Assembly (NCBI RefSeq): GCF_002198665.1
Contig: NZ_MWLM01000069.1
Coordinates: 3,663-67,662, forward strand
DNA length: 64,000 nt
Direction of reading: 5' to 3'
From: Novosphingobium sp. B 225
GTDB lineage: Bacteria; Pseudomonadota; Alphaproteobacteria; Sphingomonadales; Sphingomonadaceae
Below the pieces are notes generated by a model. It did no database searches, was not told the origin of the DNA, and was given only the letters and a program-made list of their open reading frames with translations. Each line of letters begins with the position of its first letter. Position 1 is the stretch's first letter. Below, piece after piece: positions 38,021 to 46,060 of the stretch. Both the position numbers and the translations under genes were made by a program.

Positions 38021-39490
38021 ATGCTGCCCCAAGGCGTGAATATCGCCCATCCCGACAAGCTTTACATCGGTGGAGAGTGGGTCCTGCCCCACAGCGGCCG
38101 CCAGCTTGAAATGGTCTCGCCCAATACCGAACAAGTCGTCGCGCGCTGTGCCGAAGCGGACGAGGTGGACATGGATAAGGCCGTCGCCGCCGCCCGCGCC
38201 GCGTTCGATACCGGGCCCTGGCCCACACTGCCCCCGGCTGAGCGGGTGGCAGCGTTCCGCAAGCTGGTCGCGCATCTGGAAACCCGCGTGCCCGAACTGG
38301 CCGCAGCCTGGACCGCGCAGATGGGCGGGCTGGTCAGCTTTGCCGGGCCGATGCACGGCGGCGGAGTGATGGGGCTGGCCCAGATTGCCGACTTTGCCGA
38401 AGCGTTCAAATTCGTCGAGCAGCGCCCCTCCATGGGCGCCGCAGTGGGTCTGGTGGTGCACGAACCGGTTGGCGTGGTTGCGGCAATCGCGCCGTGGAAC
38501 GGGCCGTTCGGGATCATGGCCAACAAGGTTGCCTATGCCCTGCTGACCGGCTGCACCGTGATCATGAAGCCAAGCCCGGAAACCCCGCTGGAAGCCTATA
38601 TCATTGCCGAAGCCGCTGAGGCTGCGGGCCTGCCGCCCGGCACGGTCAATCTGGTCCCCAGCCACCGCGAGGCGGCGGATCATCTGGTCTGCAACCACGG
38701 CGTAGACAAAGTCAGCTTCACCGGATCGACCCTGGCGGGCAAGCGGATCGCGCAGGTCTGCGGCGAACGGATCGCGCGCTGTACGCTGGAACTGGGCGGC
38801 AAGAGTGCGGCCATCGTGCGCGATGATTTCCCGACCGAAGCTGCGGCGCAGCTGCTGACCGGCACGCTCAACACGCTGTCCGGGCAAGTCTGCGCCATGC
38901 TCAGCCGCGCGATTGTCCCGCGCCACCGCCACGATGAACTCGCCGCCGCGATCAAGCAGGAAATGGCCAAAGTGGTGATCGGCCATTCCGATGATCCGGC
39001 CACCCAGCTGGGCCCGTTGGCGATGAAGCGCCAGCTGGAACGGGTGGAAATGTATATCGAGGAAGGCAAGCAGACCGCCGATCTGGTCTGCGGCGGCGGG
39101 CGGCCCAGCCACCTTAATCAGGGCTATTTCATCGAACCGACGCTGTTCGCCAATGTCGATAACCACAGCCGGATCGCGCAGGAGGAAATCTTCGGCCCGG
39201 TGCTGTGCCTGATCCCGTGCGAGGACGAGGAGGATGCGATCCGCATCGCCAATGAGAGCAATTACGGCCTCAACGGTTCGGTGCTGACGCAGGACGCTGA
39301 GGCCGCCTATCAGATCGGCCGCCGGATCCGCACCGGCGGATTCGGCCAGAATGGCCTGCGGATGGATTTCGGCCTGCCGTTCGGCGGGTTCAAGCAAAGC
39401 GGGATTGGCCGCGAGGGTGGACCCGAAGGCCTGTGGGGCTATCTGGAAACCAAGACCATGCTGCTGGATGCACTGCCGGCTGGGCTTTGA
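38021..39490 (+). CDS. NAD(P)-dependent aldehyde dehydrogenase
   Basis: 489 aa from ATG 38021 with GAAGAGG upstream, 11 bp after the SnoaL-like gene. Catalytic Cys291 in SGQVCAMLSR, general-base Glu257 in LELGGKSAA, and NAD-site motifs PWNGPFG and FTGSTLAGK are present. Lignin side-chain or ring aldehydes such as vanillin are plausible substrates, since the lignostilbene dioxygenase and ferB-type enzymes both release aromatic aldehydes. The substrate is not visible in the sequence. Confidence 0.92.
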   Translation: MLPQGVNIAHPDKLYIGGEWVLPHSGRQLEMVSPNTEQVVARCAEADEVDMDKAVAAARAAFDTGPWPTLPPAERVAAFRKLVAHLETRVPELAAAWTAQMGGLVSFAGPMHGGGVMGLAQIADFAEAFKFVEQRPSMGAAVGLVVHEPVGVVAAIAPWNGPFGIMANKVAYALLTGCTVIMKPSPETPLEAYIIAEAAEAAGLPPGTVNLVPSHREAADHLVCNHGVDKVSFTGSTLAGKRIAQVCGERIARCTLELGGKSAAIVRDDFPTEAAAQLLTGTLNTLSGQVCAMLSRAIVPRHRHDELAAAIKQEMAKVVIGHSDDPATQLGPLAMKRQLERVEMYIEEGKQTADLVCGGGRPSHLNQGYFIEPTLFANVDNHSRIAQEEIFGPVLCLIPCEDEEDAIRIANESNYGLNGSVLTQDAEAAYQIGRRIRTGGFGQNGLRMDFGLPFGGFKQSGIGREGGPEGLWGYLETKTMLLDALPAGL

Positions 39491-39507
39491 GAGAGGGACT
39501 GCAGACG

Positions 39508-40344
39508 ATGACCGACCACATCACCGGCAAATCGATCGTCATTACCGGCGCGGGCGGGGGCTTTGGCAGTCTGGTCGCGCGCAAGGTGGCGGCGCGCGGA
39601 GCGAAAGTGACGCTGGGGGATATCAATCTGGATGCTGCCGAAGCGGTCGCAGCGGACATCCGCGCCGCCGGGGGGCAGGCGCAGGCGGTGCTGGTGGACG
39701 TGACCAGGCTGGCCCAGGTCAAGGCCCTGATTGCCGCCGCGCTGTCTGCCTATGGCTCGGTCGAAGTCATGCTCAACAACGCCGGGATCATGCCGCTGGC
39801 ATTCATTGCGGATCACGAAGCCGCCTATGATGCGTGGGAACGCTGCATCGATATCAATATCAAAGGCGTGCTCAACGGCATGGTCGCTGCGCACGATCCG
39901 ATGATCGCGGCGGGCCAGGGGCATGTGATCAACGTCAGCTCGATCTATGGCAATTTCCCGGTGACGGGCGCGGCGGTCTATGGCGCGAGCAAGAGCGCGG
40001 TCAATTTCCTGTCCGAAAGTTTCCGGGTTGAAACGCGCGGCAAGATCAAGGTGACCATCGTCAAGCCGACCGGGGTTCCTTCAACCGGCCTGTCGGGCAC
40101 GGTGATCAACCCGGCAGCCGGGATCGGCATCGTGGCGCAGAACATGCCGGAATTCGGCGCGATGGTTGCCGGAATGCAGGATGGCACATTCCCGGCGGAG
40201 CGGCTCGACCCGGCCAATATCGACTATGCCAGCCTGGCACCGGAACACATCGCCGATGCAATCGTTTACGCGATCGATCAGCCGTGGGGGGTCTCGATTG
40301 GTGACATTACCGTGCGCGGGGCGGGGGATCATTTCATCCTGTAG
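39508..40344 (+). CDS. Short-chain dehydrogenase/reductase
   Basis: 278 aa classical SDR. NAD motif TGAGGGFG (about 14-21), NNAG (about 90-93), and the catalytic Ser plus YGASK (Tyr/Lys) are present. GAGAGGG upstream; it follows the aldehyde dehydrogenase by 17 bp, making the third gene of the operon from 37605. A LigD-like role in oxidising a benzylic alcohol is possible. It is convergent with the next SDR across a 430-bp gap full of hairpins. Confidence 0.88.
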   Translation: MTDHITGKSIVITGAGGGFGSLVARKVAARGAKVTLGDINLDAAEAVAADIRAAGGQAQAVLVDVTRLAQVKALIAAALSAYGSVEVMLNNAGIMPLAFIADHEAAYDAWERCIDINIKGVLNGMVAAHDPMIAAGQGHVINVSSIYGNFPVTGAAVYGASKSAVNFLSESFRVETRGKIKVTIVKPTGVPSTGLSGTVINPAAGIGIVAQNMPEFGAMVAGMQDGTFPAERLDPANIDYASLAPEHIADAIVYAIDQPWGVSIGDITVRGAGDHFIL

Positions 40345-40373
40345 GGTAAACGTCCCTTCCTACCCGTTCCGCC

Positions 40374-40510
40374 GTCACCCTGAACTTGATTCAGGGTTCA
40401 TTTCGCAGCCAGACGAGAGCGTCGAATCGCCCGCAAACCGCGCGGCTTGATCGTTCCCAGGGCGAACAGGGCGTGCGGCACGATGAACCCTGAAACAAGT
40501 TCAGGGTGAC
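40374..40510. repeat. Double-hairpin palindrome, GTCACCCTGAAC family
   Basis: The arms 40374-40401 and 40483-40510 are inverted copies with one mismatch in 28 bp, and each arm is itself a CCCTGAA/TTCAGGG hairpin. The total is 137 bp. A single-hairpin relative lies at 31656. It sits at the ends of two convergent genes, as such intergenic palindromes usually do. Confidence 0.85.
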
Positions 40511-40774
40511 GAAGCGGCAGAAATCAGAGCTGGCCCGGAACGCGCCGGGGCGGATCCCACGCCAAACTTTCCTACACGCGGCGAATCTGCGATAAGGGCA
40601 CCGCTCTTTGACATCGTCGTTCTTCCCCACCACGCCAGTCGGCCCCCGGCTGCAACCGCGAAATTTCCTGAAACTGCGCAAGTGTCACCTTTTTAGGCGT
40701 AACAAATTCAAATAACAGGATAATAGGCCCGGACAACCTGTAACCCTGTTGTCACCTTGTCCGGACAGCCCGGT
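40511..40774. other. Gene-free stretch between convergent SDR genes
   Basis: No ORF with coding character. The last 100 bp (40680-40764) are AT-richer and contain a hairpin CCGGACAA (40729-40736) / TTGTCCGG (40757-40764) with a 20-base loop. A TTGACA-like hexamer occurs near 40607, but no -10 box follows. A small RNA or terminator is possible; nothing firm can be said. Confidence 0.4.
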
Positions 40775-41515
40775 TCAACCCAGCTCCACGCAGCCGCCAT
40801 CGACGTAGAGGTCTATGCCATTGATAAAGCTGGCTTCCTGGCTGGCCAGAAACAGCACGGCATGGGCAATTTCGTCACTCGTCCCCATCCGGCCAATTGG
40901 CACCACCCCGGACAGCATTGTCCGCATGCCCGCGATTTCCTCCGCGCTGGCCCCGCGCTTGAAAATTTCGGTGTCGGTCGGCCCCGGACTGACCAGATTG
41001 ACCCGGATCCGGCGCGGCAGCAGTTCCTTGGCCAGGATCCGCGCCATCGCGCGCAGCCCGGCCTTGGCAGCGGCATAGGCAACATTGCCCGGCACTGCGG
41101 CGACCGAGCCGATCGATCCGGTGATCACTATTGAACCGCCATCGCGCAGCAAGGGCAGCGCGGCCTGAATCGCGAAAAAGGCCCCGCGCAGGTTGACCGA
41201 ATGGATCCCGTCCCAGAATTCCTCGGTCACCGCCTCTACCGGTGCGAAGCCGCCGACCCCGGCATTGACGAACAGCACGTCGATCCCGCCCAGCTCACGC
41301 TCGATTTCGGCCATGGCCGCGCGGCTTTGCGCGGGCTCACCCATGTCGCTGGCGATCCCCAGCGCTTCGCATTCGGCCGCAGCGGCTGCCAGCGTTTCGC
41401 GGTTGCGTCCGGTCAGCGCGAGCTTTGCTCCCTCGGCCCGGAACAGCCGTGCGGCGGCAAGGCCGATCCCGGCATTGCCGCCCAGCACAACCACGCATTT
41501 GCCCGCAAAGCGCAT
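40775..41515 (-). CDS. Short-chain dehydrogenase/reductase
   Basis: 246 aa SDR of classical length. LGGNAGIGLAAARL near the N-terminus is the nucleotide site (Gly-rich GGNAGIG). VNAGVGG, SIGSVAA and YAAAK form the active-site region. The C-terminus NGIDLYVDGGCVEL is the common SDR end. The ATG overlaps the stop of the secreted SnoaL-like gene (ATGA). Last gene of a minus-strand operon from 42365. Cytosolic; substrate unknown. Confidence 0.88.
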   Translation of the reverse strand: MRFAGKCVVVLGGNAGIGLAAARLFRAEGAKLALTGRNRETLAAAAAECEALGIASDMGEPAQSRAAMAEIERELGGIDVLFVNAGVGGFAPVEAVTEEFWDGIHSVNLRGAFFAIQAALPLLRDGGSIVITGSIGSVAAVPGNVAYAAAKAGLRAMARILAKELLPRRIRVNLVSPGPTDTEIFKRGASAEEIAGMRTMLSGVVPIGRMGTSDEIAHAVLFLASQEASFINGIDLYVDGGCVELG

Positions 41516-41961
41516 CAGAACATCCCGTTGGAATTGGCGGTTTTTTCGGGCACCGGCTGGACCACGTCCCAGTGCTCCATCACCTTGCAGCCCTTGACGC
41601 GCAGAATGTCGACCACGGCCATGCCCCGGTCACTCTCGCTCATCCGTCCCCAGGCATGGACCGCGACCAGATTGCCGTCCGCGATCACCCGCTTGATTTC
41701 ATAGCGGATGCCCGGGTTGCTTTTGAAGAAGGGCTCCAGAAAACCGATCGCGGCATCGCGGCCGGTGGCGGCCATCGGGTTATGCTGGATATAGCCCGGA
41801 TCGACCCAGGCTTCGAACGCGCCGCGCACGTCCTTTTCGATATAGAACCGGGTCATGAATTTGGTCACGACCTGCTTGGGCGTCAGGCCGCAGCCTTTGG
41901 CCAGGGCCGGCTGGGGCAGCAGGGCCGCAGCGGCCAGGGCAGCAATCAGAATCGGGCGCAT
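41515..41961 (-). CDS. Exported SnoaL/NTF2-like protein
   Basis: 148 aa. It has a signal peptide (ILIAALAAAALLPQPALA, cut near 21), which is unusual for the fold, so it is likely periplasmic. The domain then reads TRFYIEKDVRGAFEAWVDPGYIQHNP, similar to the next gene upstream (PDYIQHSS); the shared YIQH and VMEHWDV/IVEHWDV segments show that the two are paralogues. A cysteine pair (KGCG, KGCK) may form a disulfide in the periplasm. Function unknown. Confidence 0.78.
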   Translation of the reverse strand: MRPILIAALAAAALLPQPALAKGCGLTPKQVVTKFMTRFYIEKDVRGAFEAWVDPGYIQHNPMAATGRDAAIGFLEPFFKSNPGIRYEIKRVIADGNLVAVHAWGRMSESDRGMAVVDILRVKGCKVMEHWDVVQPVPEKTANSNGMF

Positions 41962-41975
41962 TTCACTTCTCCCTG

Positions 41976-42365
41976 TCAGAACATCGGCAGCGGGTTGACC
42001 GGCACGGCGGGCACATCCTGCAGCACGTCCCAGTGCTCCACGATCCGCCCGCCCGCGACGCGAAAGATATCGACCACGGCCATGCCGGGATCGCCATCGA
42101 ACCGGATAACATGGTGATGCACTACCACATGGTCCCCGTCGACAAAGGCGCGCTTGAGGTTGTGCGTTGCGCCGGGTGACTGGACTTTCACCATGTCGAG
42201 GAAGTCCTTCAGCGCCTGGACGCCGGGCTCTGCCAGCGAACTGTGCTGGATGTAGTCGGGCGCGATATAGGCATCGACCCGGGTGCTATCCATCGGCATC
42301 AGCACGTCGCGGTACATTGCCATGACCAGATCCAGGTTGGCCTGTTCCTCCGCCGTCCGGCTCAT
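41976..42365 (-). CDS. Cytosolic SnoaL/NTF2-like protein
   Basis: 129 aa from ATG 42365 (AAGGGGAGA upstream). SnoaL-like polyketide-cyclase fold; YIQHSS, HHHVIRFDGDPGMAVVDIFRV and GRIVEHWDV match the common SnoaL pattern, including the His and Asp residues used in cyclases. First gene of the operon SnoaL-SnoaL(exported)-SDR. An imperfect TAACAATTGGTA operator lies 23 bp upstream, between it and the divergent 42448 gene. Confidence 0.8.
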   Translation of the reverse strand: MSRTAEEQANLDLVMAMYRDVLMPMDSTRVDAYIAPDYIQHSSLAEPGVQALKDFLDMVKVQSPGATHNLKRAFVDGDHVVVHHHVIRFDGDPGMAVVDIFRVAGGRIVEHWDVLQDVPAVPVNPLPMF

Positions 42366-42387
42366 CGCCAATCTCCCCTTGTCTTTA

Positions 42388-42399
42388 TAACAATTGGTA
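42388..42399. promoter_or_regulatory. TAACAAT-type operator between divergent operons
   Basis: TAACAATTGGTA, one base off the perfect palindrome. It lies in the 82-bp gap between the starts at 42365 (minus) and 42448 (plus), so it can control both. Confidence 0.6.
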
Positions 42400-42447
42400 A
42401 GATATGCCTGAGCGAGCAGAGGGCGTAAAGCCCGCTTGGGAGAGCTT

Positions 42448-43302
42448 ATGGACCGCGCCGAACTTTATGCCGCGCTCGATCGTTTCCTGGCCGCGCTGGG
42501 CGCGCGTGATCCGGCCAGGCTGAATTGGGCGGCAGGCGTGCGGCACAGCGAAAACAACGTGATGCTGGTGCCTGGCGACGGCGTCTGGGCCACGATCGAC
42601 CGGCTCGGCAGCTATGACCTGCGCTTTGCCGATCCGCTCACCCGGCAGGTCGGCTGGTTCGGCAGCGTGATCGAACCGGCCGAAGAATCGGCCTGCTGTC
42701 TGCGCATCGGGCTCGATCCCTCGGGCGCGATTGCCGAAGTCGAAATGGTGATCGTGCGCGATTCGGAATATGGCATGGCGCTGCCGGGCAAGCGGTTCTG
42801 GACCAAGCCGCGGCTGGAAACGAACGTGGTGGCCCCGGTCAGCCGGGCGGAAATGGTAGAACTGGCCGATGGCTATTTCTCCACCCTCCAGCTTAACGAT
42901 GGCACGATCCGGACCAAATTCACCGCCGATTGCAACCGGGTGGAAAACGGGGTCCAGACCACCAACAACCCGGAATTGCAGCTGTTCCACTGGGCATCGA
43001 TGGGCTGCGAAGAACAGTTCGCGCTGGGGATCTACCGCTATGATGACCGGCTGCGCGGGCGGCGCTTTCCCTTGGTGGACGAAGAACGCGGGCTGGTGTT
43101 CGCCTTTGGGTTCATCGATCATTCGGGGCGGCTGGGGCGCTATCAGCTGGCCAATGGCGAATGGAACCAAAGCCCGATCCGCCGCCCGCACAGCTTTTAC
43201 CTGGGTGAATTGTTCAAGATCGACCACGGCATGATCGAAGCGATCGAGGCGGACTTCATTTCGGTGCCCTATCACACGCCCAGCCCGTGGGACCCGGCAT
43301 GA
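42448..43302 (+). CDS. Protein of unknown function, SnoaL-like features
   Basis: 284 aa, no signal peptide. Not firmly recognised; the opening MDRAELYAALDRFLAALGARD resembles NTF2-like proteins, and a second similar stretch (MVELADGYFSTLQLNDG, about 136-152) suggests a duplicated or two-domain form. Late segments RPHSFYLGELFKIDHGMIEAIE also look like the end of an NTF2-like sheet. GGGAGAG upstream. The ATGA stop overlaps the lipoprotein quinohaemoprotein gene, so the two are translated together. A role with the dehydrogenase product is possible. Confidence 0.65.
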   Translation: MDRAELYAALDRFLAALGARDPARLNWAAGVRHSENNVMLVPGDGVWATIDRLGSYDLRFADPLTRQVGWFGSVIEPAEESACCLRIGLDPSGAIAEVEMVIVRDSEYGMALPGKRFWTKPRLETNVVAPVSRAEMVELADGYFSTLQLNDGTIRTKFTADCNRVENGVQTTNNPELQLFHWASMGCEEQFALGIYRYDDRLRGRRFPLVDEERGLVFAFGFIDHSGRLGRYQLANGEWNQSPIRRPHSFYLGELFKIDHGMIEAIEADFISVPYHTPSPWDPA

Positions 43303-45485
43303 AGCGGCTGCTGGTTCTGGCAGCACTGGCGCTGACCGCTTGCACTCCGCGTGAAGCAGCCCCGCCGCAGCAGGCGCAGGCGGCGGATGAGTGGACCAAT
43401 CCCGGCGGCGATGCGGGCAAGACCCATCATTCCGCGCTGGGTGATATTAGTCCCGCCAACGTCGCGCGGCTGGGCCTTGCCTGGGAAGCGGACCTGGGCA
43501 CGAACCGGGTGCTTGAAGCGACCCCGGTGGTGGCGGGCGGGGTGATGTATACCAGCGGCGTGGCGGGCCGCGCCTATGCCTTTGATGCGGTAAGCGGCAA
43601 GGAATTGTGGCGGTTTGAACCCGAAGTCGACATGCAGATCAACCGCACGGTCTGCTGCGATCAGGCCAACCGCGGGGTGGCGCTGGCGAACGGCAAGGTC
43701 TTTGTCGCCGCGCTCGATGCCCAGCTCTATGCGCTGGATGCCAAGACCGGCAAGGTGCTGTGGAAGGCGGATACCCGCGACGGTTCAGGGCGCGGGATCA
43801 ATTCCACCGGCGCGCCCGAAGTGGCGGGCGACGTTGTGGTGATCGGCAATGGCGGCGCGGAATACGACGTGCGCGGCTATGTCTCTGCCTTTGGCCTGGC
43901 CGATGGCGAGCTCAAGTGGCGGTTCCACACCGTCCCGCGCGATCCCAAACTGGGTGCGCAGGATCATCCCGATCTGGAAGCCGCAGCCAAGACCTGGGAT
44001 CCTGACAGCCGCTGGGACATCGGCGGTGGCGGCACTCCGTGGGACGCGATCAATTATGATCCGGAAACGGGGCTGGTGATCATTGGCACGGGCAATGGCG
44101 GCCCCTATCACACCGTCAAACGCAGCCCCAAAGGCGGCGACCAGCTGTACCTGTCGAGTCTGGTTGCGCTGGATGCCAGGACCGGCCGGGTCAAGTGGCA
44201 CTATCAGGAAACCCCGGCGGACAACTGGGATTTCACCGCTACCCAGCCGATGATCCTGACCCGGATGACCGTGGCCGGAGAAGAGCGACCGGTGGTGCTG
44301 CATGCACCGAAGAACGGCTTCCTCTATGTGCTGGACCGCCGCGACGGCAAATTGCTCAGCGCCCGGCCGATCGTGCGGCAGAACTGGACCAAGGGGATCG
44401 ACCCGGCCACCGGCAAGCCGATTCCCAATCCCGAGGCGGCCGACTGGTCCCATGGCCCCAAGATCATCTTCCCCGGCACTCCCGGCGCGCGCAACTGGCA
44501 CCCGGCCAGCTTCGACCCGGCCACCGGCACCTATTTTGCCCCGGTCCAGGACATGGGCAACCTGATCCTGATGCCGCCCGCCGATCCGCCATTCCAGAAA
44601 AACGGGATCAACACGGCGGCCACCCTGTTTTTCACACCCGACCTGCAGACCAGCCTGGCGATACTGCCGCCGCCACTGGTCGCCCGGATCAAGGCGCTGC
44701 CTGCCTATCAGGAAGTTCTGCGCAACCCCGGAACGTCGGAATTGCGCGCCATCGACCCGCTTACCGGCAGGACCCGTTGGGCCGTGCCGATGGGCGGGTG
44801 GCAGGACCGGGGCGGAGTGCTTTCCACCGCGTCCGGACTGGTCTTCCAGGGCAATCTTGCCGGACAGCTGCGGGTCTTCGATGCCAGGACCGGCAAGCTG
44901 TTGAAAGCGATCGAGACCGGCACTTCGATCCTGGCCGCACCGATGACCTACAAGATCGGCGGCGTGCAATATGTGGCGGTGATGGCGGCCTGGGGCGGGG
45001 GCGGCTATCCCTATGTTCCGCGCTATTCGGCCGCTTACCAGCGCGGCAACCGTGGGCGGATACTGGTGTTCAGGCTGGATGGCGGGAAAGTTCCGCAGCC
45101 GGACCTGCTGCCCGAACCGCAAGTGGCTCCGCCCGCACCGGCGCAGCTGCCAGGCGTGACGCCCGCTGTGCTCGCGCAGGGGCAGGCCCTGTTCTATTCA
45201 GTGGGCTGTGCGCTGTGTCATTCGAACCAGCATCGTTCGATCACCCCTGACCTGCGCCGGATGCAACCGGAAACCCATGCCGCTTTCGATGACATTGTCC
45301 TGAAAGGCCAGCGAGTGGTGCTGGGCATGCCGCGCTGGGACGATCTGCTGACCCCCGCCGACAGCAAGGCAATCCACGCCTGGCTGATCACCGAGCAGGG
45401 CCGCGTCCGGCAAGAGGAAACCGAAAAGCGGCGTCGGGGCATTGCGCTTGATGCACCCAGCGCCGCTATCCTTTCGAACTACTGA
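43299..45485 (+). CDS. PQQ-dependent quinohaemoprotein dehydrogenase, lipoprotein
   Basis: 728 aa. Lipobox LTAC (Cys15) indicates outer- or inner-membrane anchoring in the periplasm. The eight-bladed PQQ propeller is shown by repeated W/G motifs (ALDAKTGKVLWKADT), the vicinal disulfide Cys119-Cys120 in RTVCCDQANRG, and the Asp motif in ADNWDF. A C-terminal cytochrome c domain has CALCH (Cys637, Cys640, His641). It is the type II alcohol-dehydrogenase layout. It probably oxidises an alcohol or aldehyde of a lignin side chain. No PQQ synthesis gene is in the window. Confidence 0.92.
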   Translation: MKRLLVLAALALTACTPREAAPPQQAQAADEWTNPGGDAGKTHHSALGDISPANVARLGLAWEADLGTNRVLEATPVVAGGVMYTSGVAGRAYAFDAVSGKELWRFEPEVDMQINRTVCCDQANRGVALANGKVFVAALDAQLYALDAKTGKVLWKADTRDGSGRGINSTGAPEVAGDVVVIGNGGAEYDVRGYVSAFGLADGELKWRFHTVPRDPKLGAQDHPDLEAAAKTWDPDSRWDIGGGGTPWDAINYDPETGLVIIGTGNGGPYHTVKRSPKGGDQLYLSSLVALDARTGRVKWHYQETPADNWDFTATQPMILTRMTVAGEERPVVLHAPKNGFLYVLDRRDGKLLSARPIVRQNWTKGIDPATGKPIPNPEAADWSHGPKIIFPGTPGARNWHPASFDPATGTYFAPVQDMGNLILMPPADPPFQKNGINTAATLFFTPDLQTSLAILPPPLVARIKALPAYQEVLRNPGTSELRAIDPLTGRTRWAVPMGGWQDRGGVLSTASGLVFQGNLAGQLRVFDARTGKLLKAIETGTSILAAPMTYKIGGVQYVAVMAAWGGGGYPYVPRYSAAYQRGNRGRILVFRLDGGKVPQPDLLPEPQVAPPAPAQLPGVTPAVLAQGQALFYSVGCALCHSNQHRSITPDLRRMQPETHAAFDDIVLKGQRVVLGMPRWDDLLTPADSKAIHAWLITEQGRVRQEETEKRRRGIALDAPSAAILSNY

Positions 45486-45496
45486 GGAACACCGCG

Positions 45497-45991
45497 ATGA
45501 TCTCCACCATGGACATGCCCAATCTGGAATTCGGCTTCGCGATCAGGCTGTGGTTCACCCGCACCAGCATTGTGCCTGATATTCCCACCGGCGGCTGGCG
45601 CAGCGGGGTCTATGTCGACAAGGGCGAGATCGAGGGGCCGAAAATGAACGGGATCGCGGTGCCGGGTTCGGGCGGTGACTATGCCCACTTCCGCCCCGAT
45701 GACACCGCCGTGTTCGATGCCCGCTATATGCTGGAAACCGATGACGGGGTGACGATCTACATGCAGAACAAGGGCTATCTGTGGGGGCGTGAGCCGGACA
45801 CGATGGCGCGCTTGCGCAAATGGGCGTTCGAAGGCGGTGAGGCCGTGCCCCACGCGGAATATTATCTGCGCGCGCAGCCCACCTTTGAGGCGCCCAAGGG
45901 CAAGTACGAATGGCTGACCCGCCACATCTGGATCGGGGTGGGTGAGCGCAAGCCCGACGGGAACTATGTGCGGTATTATTACCTGACCTGA
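45497..45991 (+). CDS. DUF3237-family protein
   Basis: 164 aa, no signal peptide. It matches the DUF3237 pattern: an N-terminal GGWRSGVYVDKGEIEGPKM, then GSGGDYAHFRPDD and DARYMLETDDG, ending IWIGVGERKPDGNYVRYYY. The domain is common in sphingomonad and actinobacterial aromatic and steroid gene sets, but its reaction is unknown to me. It starts 11 bp after the quinohaemoprotein stop and ends 69 bp before a flavoprotein operon that has its own operator. Confidence 0.82.
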   Translation: MISTMDMPNLEFGFAIRLWFTRTSIVPDIPTGGWRSGVYVDKGEIEGPKMNGIAVPGSGGDYAHFRPDDTAVFDARYMLETDDGVTIYMQNKGYLWGREPDTMARLRKWAFEGGEAVPHAEYYLRAQPTFEAPKGKYEWLTRHIWIGVGERKPDGNYVRYYYLT

Positions 45992-46025
45992 GCCGTTGAC
46001 CGCGCCTGCAATCCGTGCTTCAACG

Positions 46026-46039
46026 ATAACAATTGTTAT
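46026..46039. promoter_or_regulatory. TAACAATTGTTA operator, VAO-type operon
   Basis: ATAACAATTGTTAT, a perfect 14-bp palindrome. The core 46027-46038 is identical to that at 37569-37580. It ends 21 bp before the GTG start at 46061. The strongest member of the set. Confidence 0.72.
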
Positions 46040-46060
46040 AAAAAGCAGAAGGGGGAGAGC

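Noticed and set aside
37949-39397. 482-aa minus-strand frame opposite the aldehyde dehydrogenase
   Set aside because: Shadow; catalytic Cys and Glu motifs are on the plus strand.
43785-45122. 445-aa minus-strand frame opposite the first quinohaemoprotein gene
   Set aside because: Shadow; no start signals or domain.
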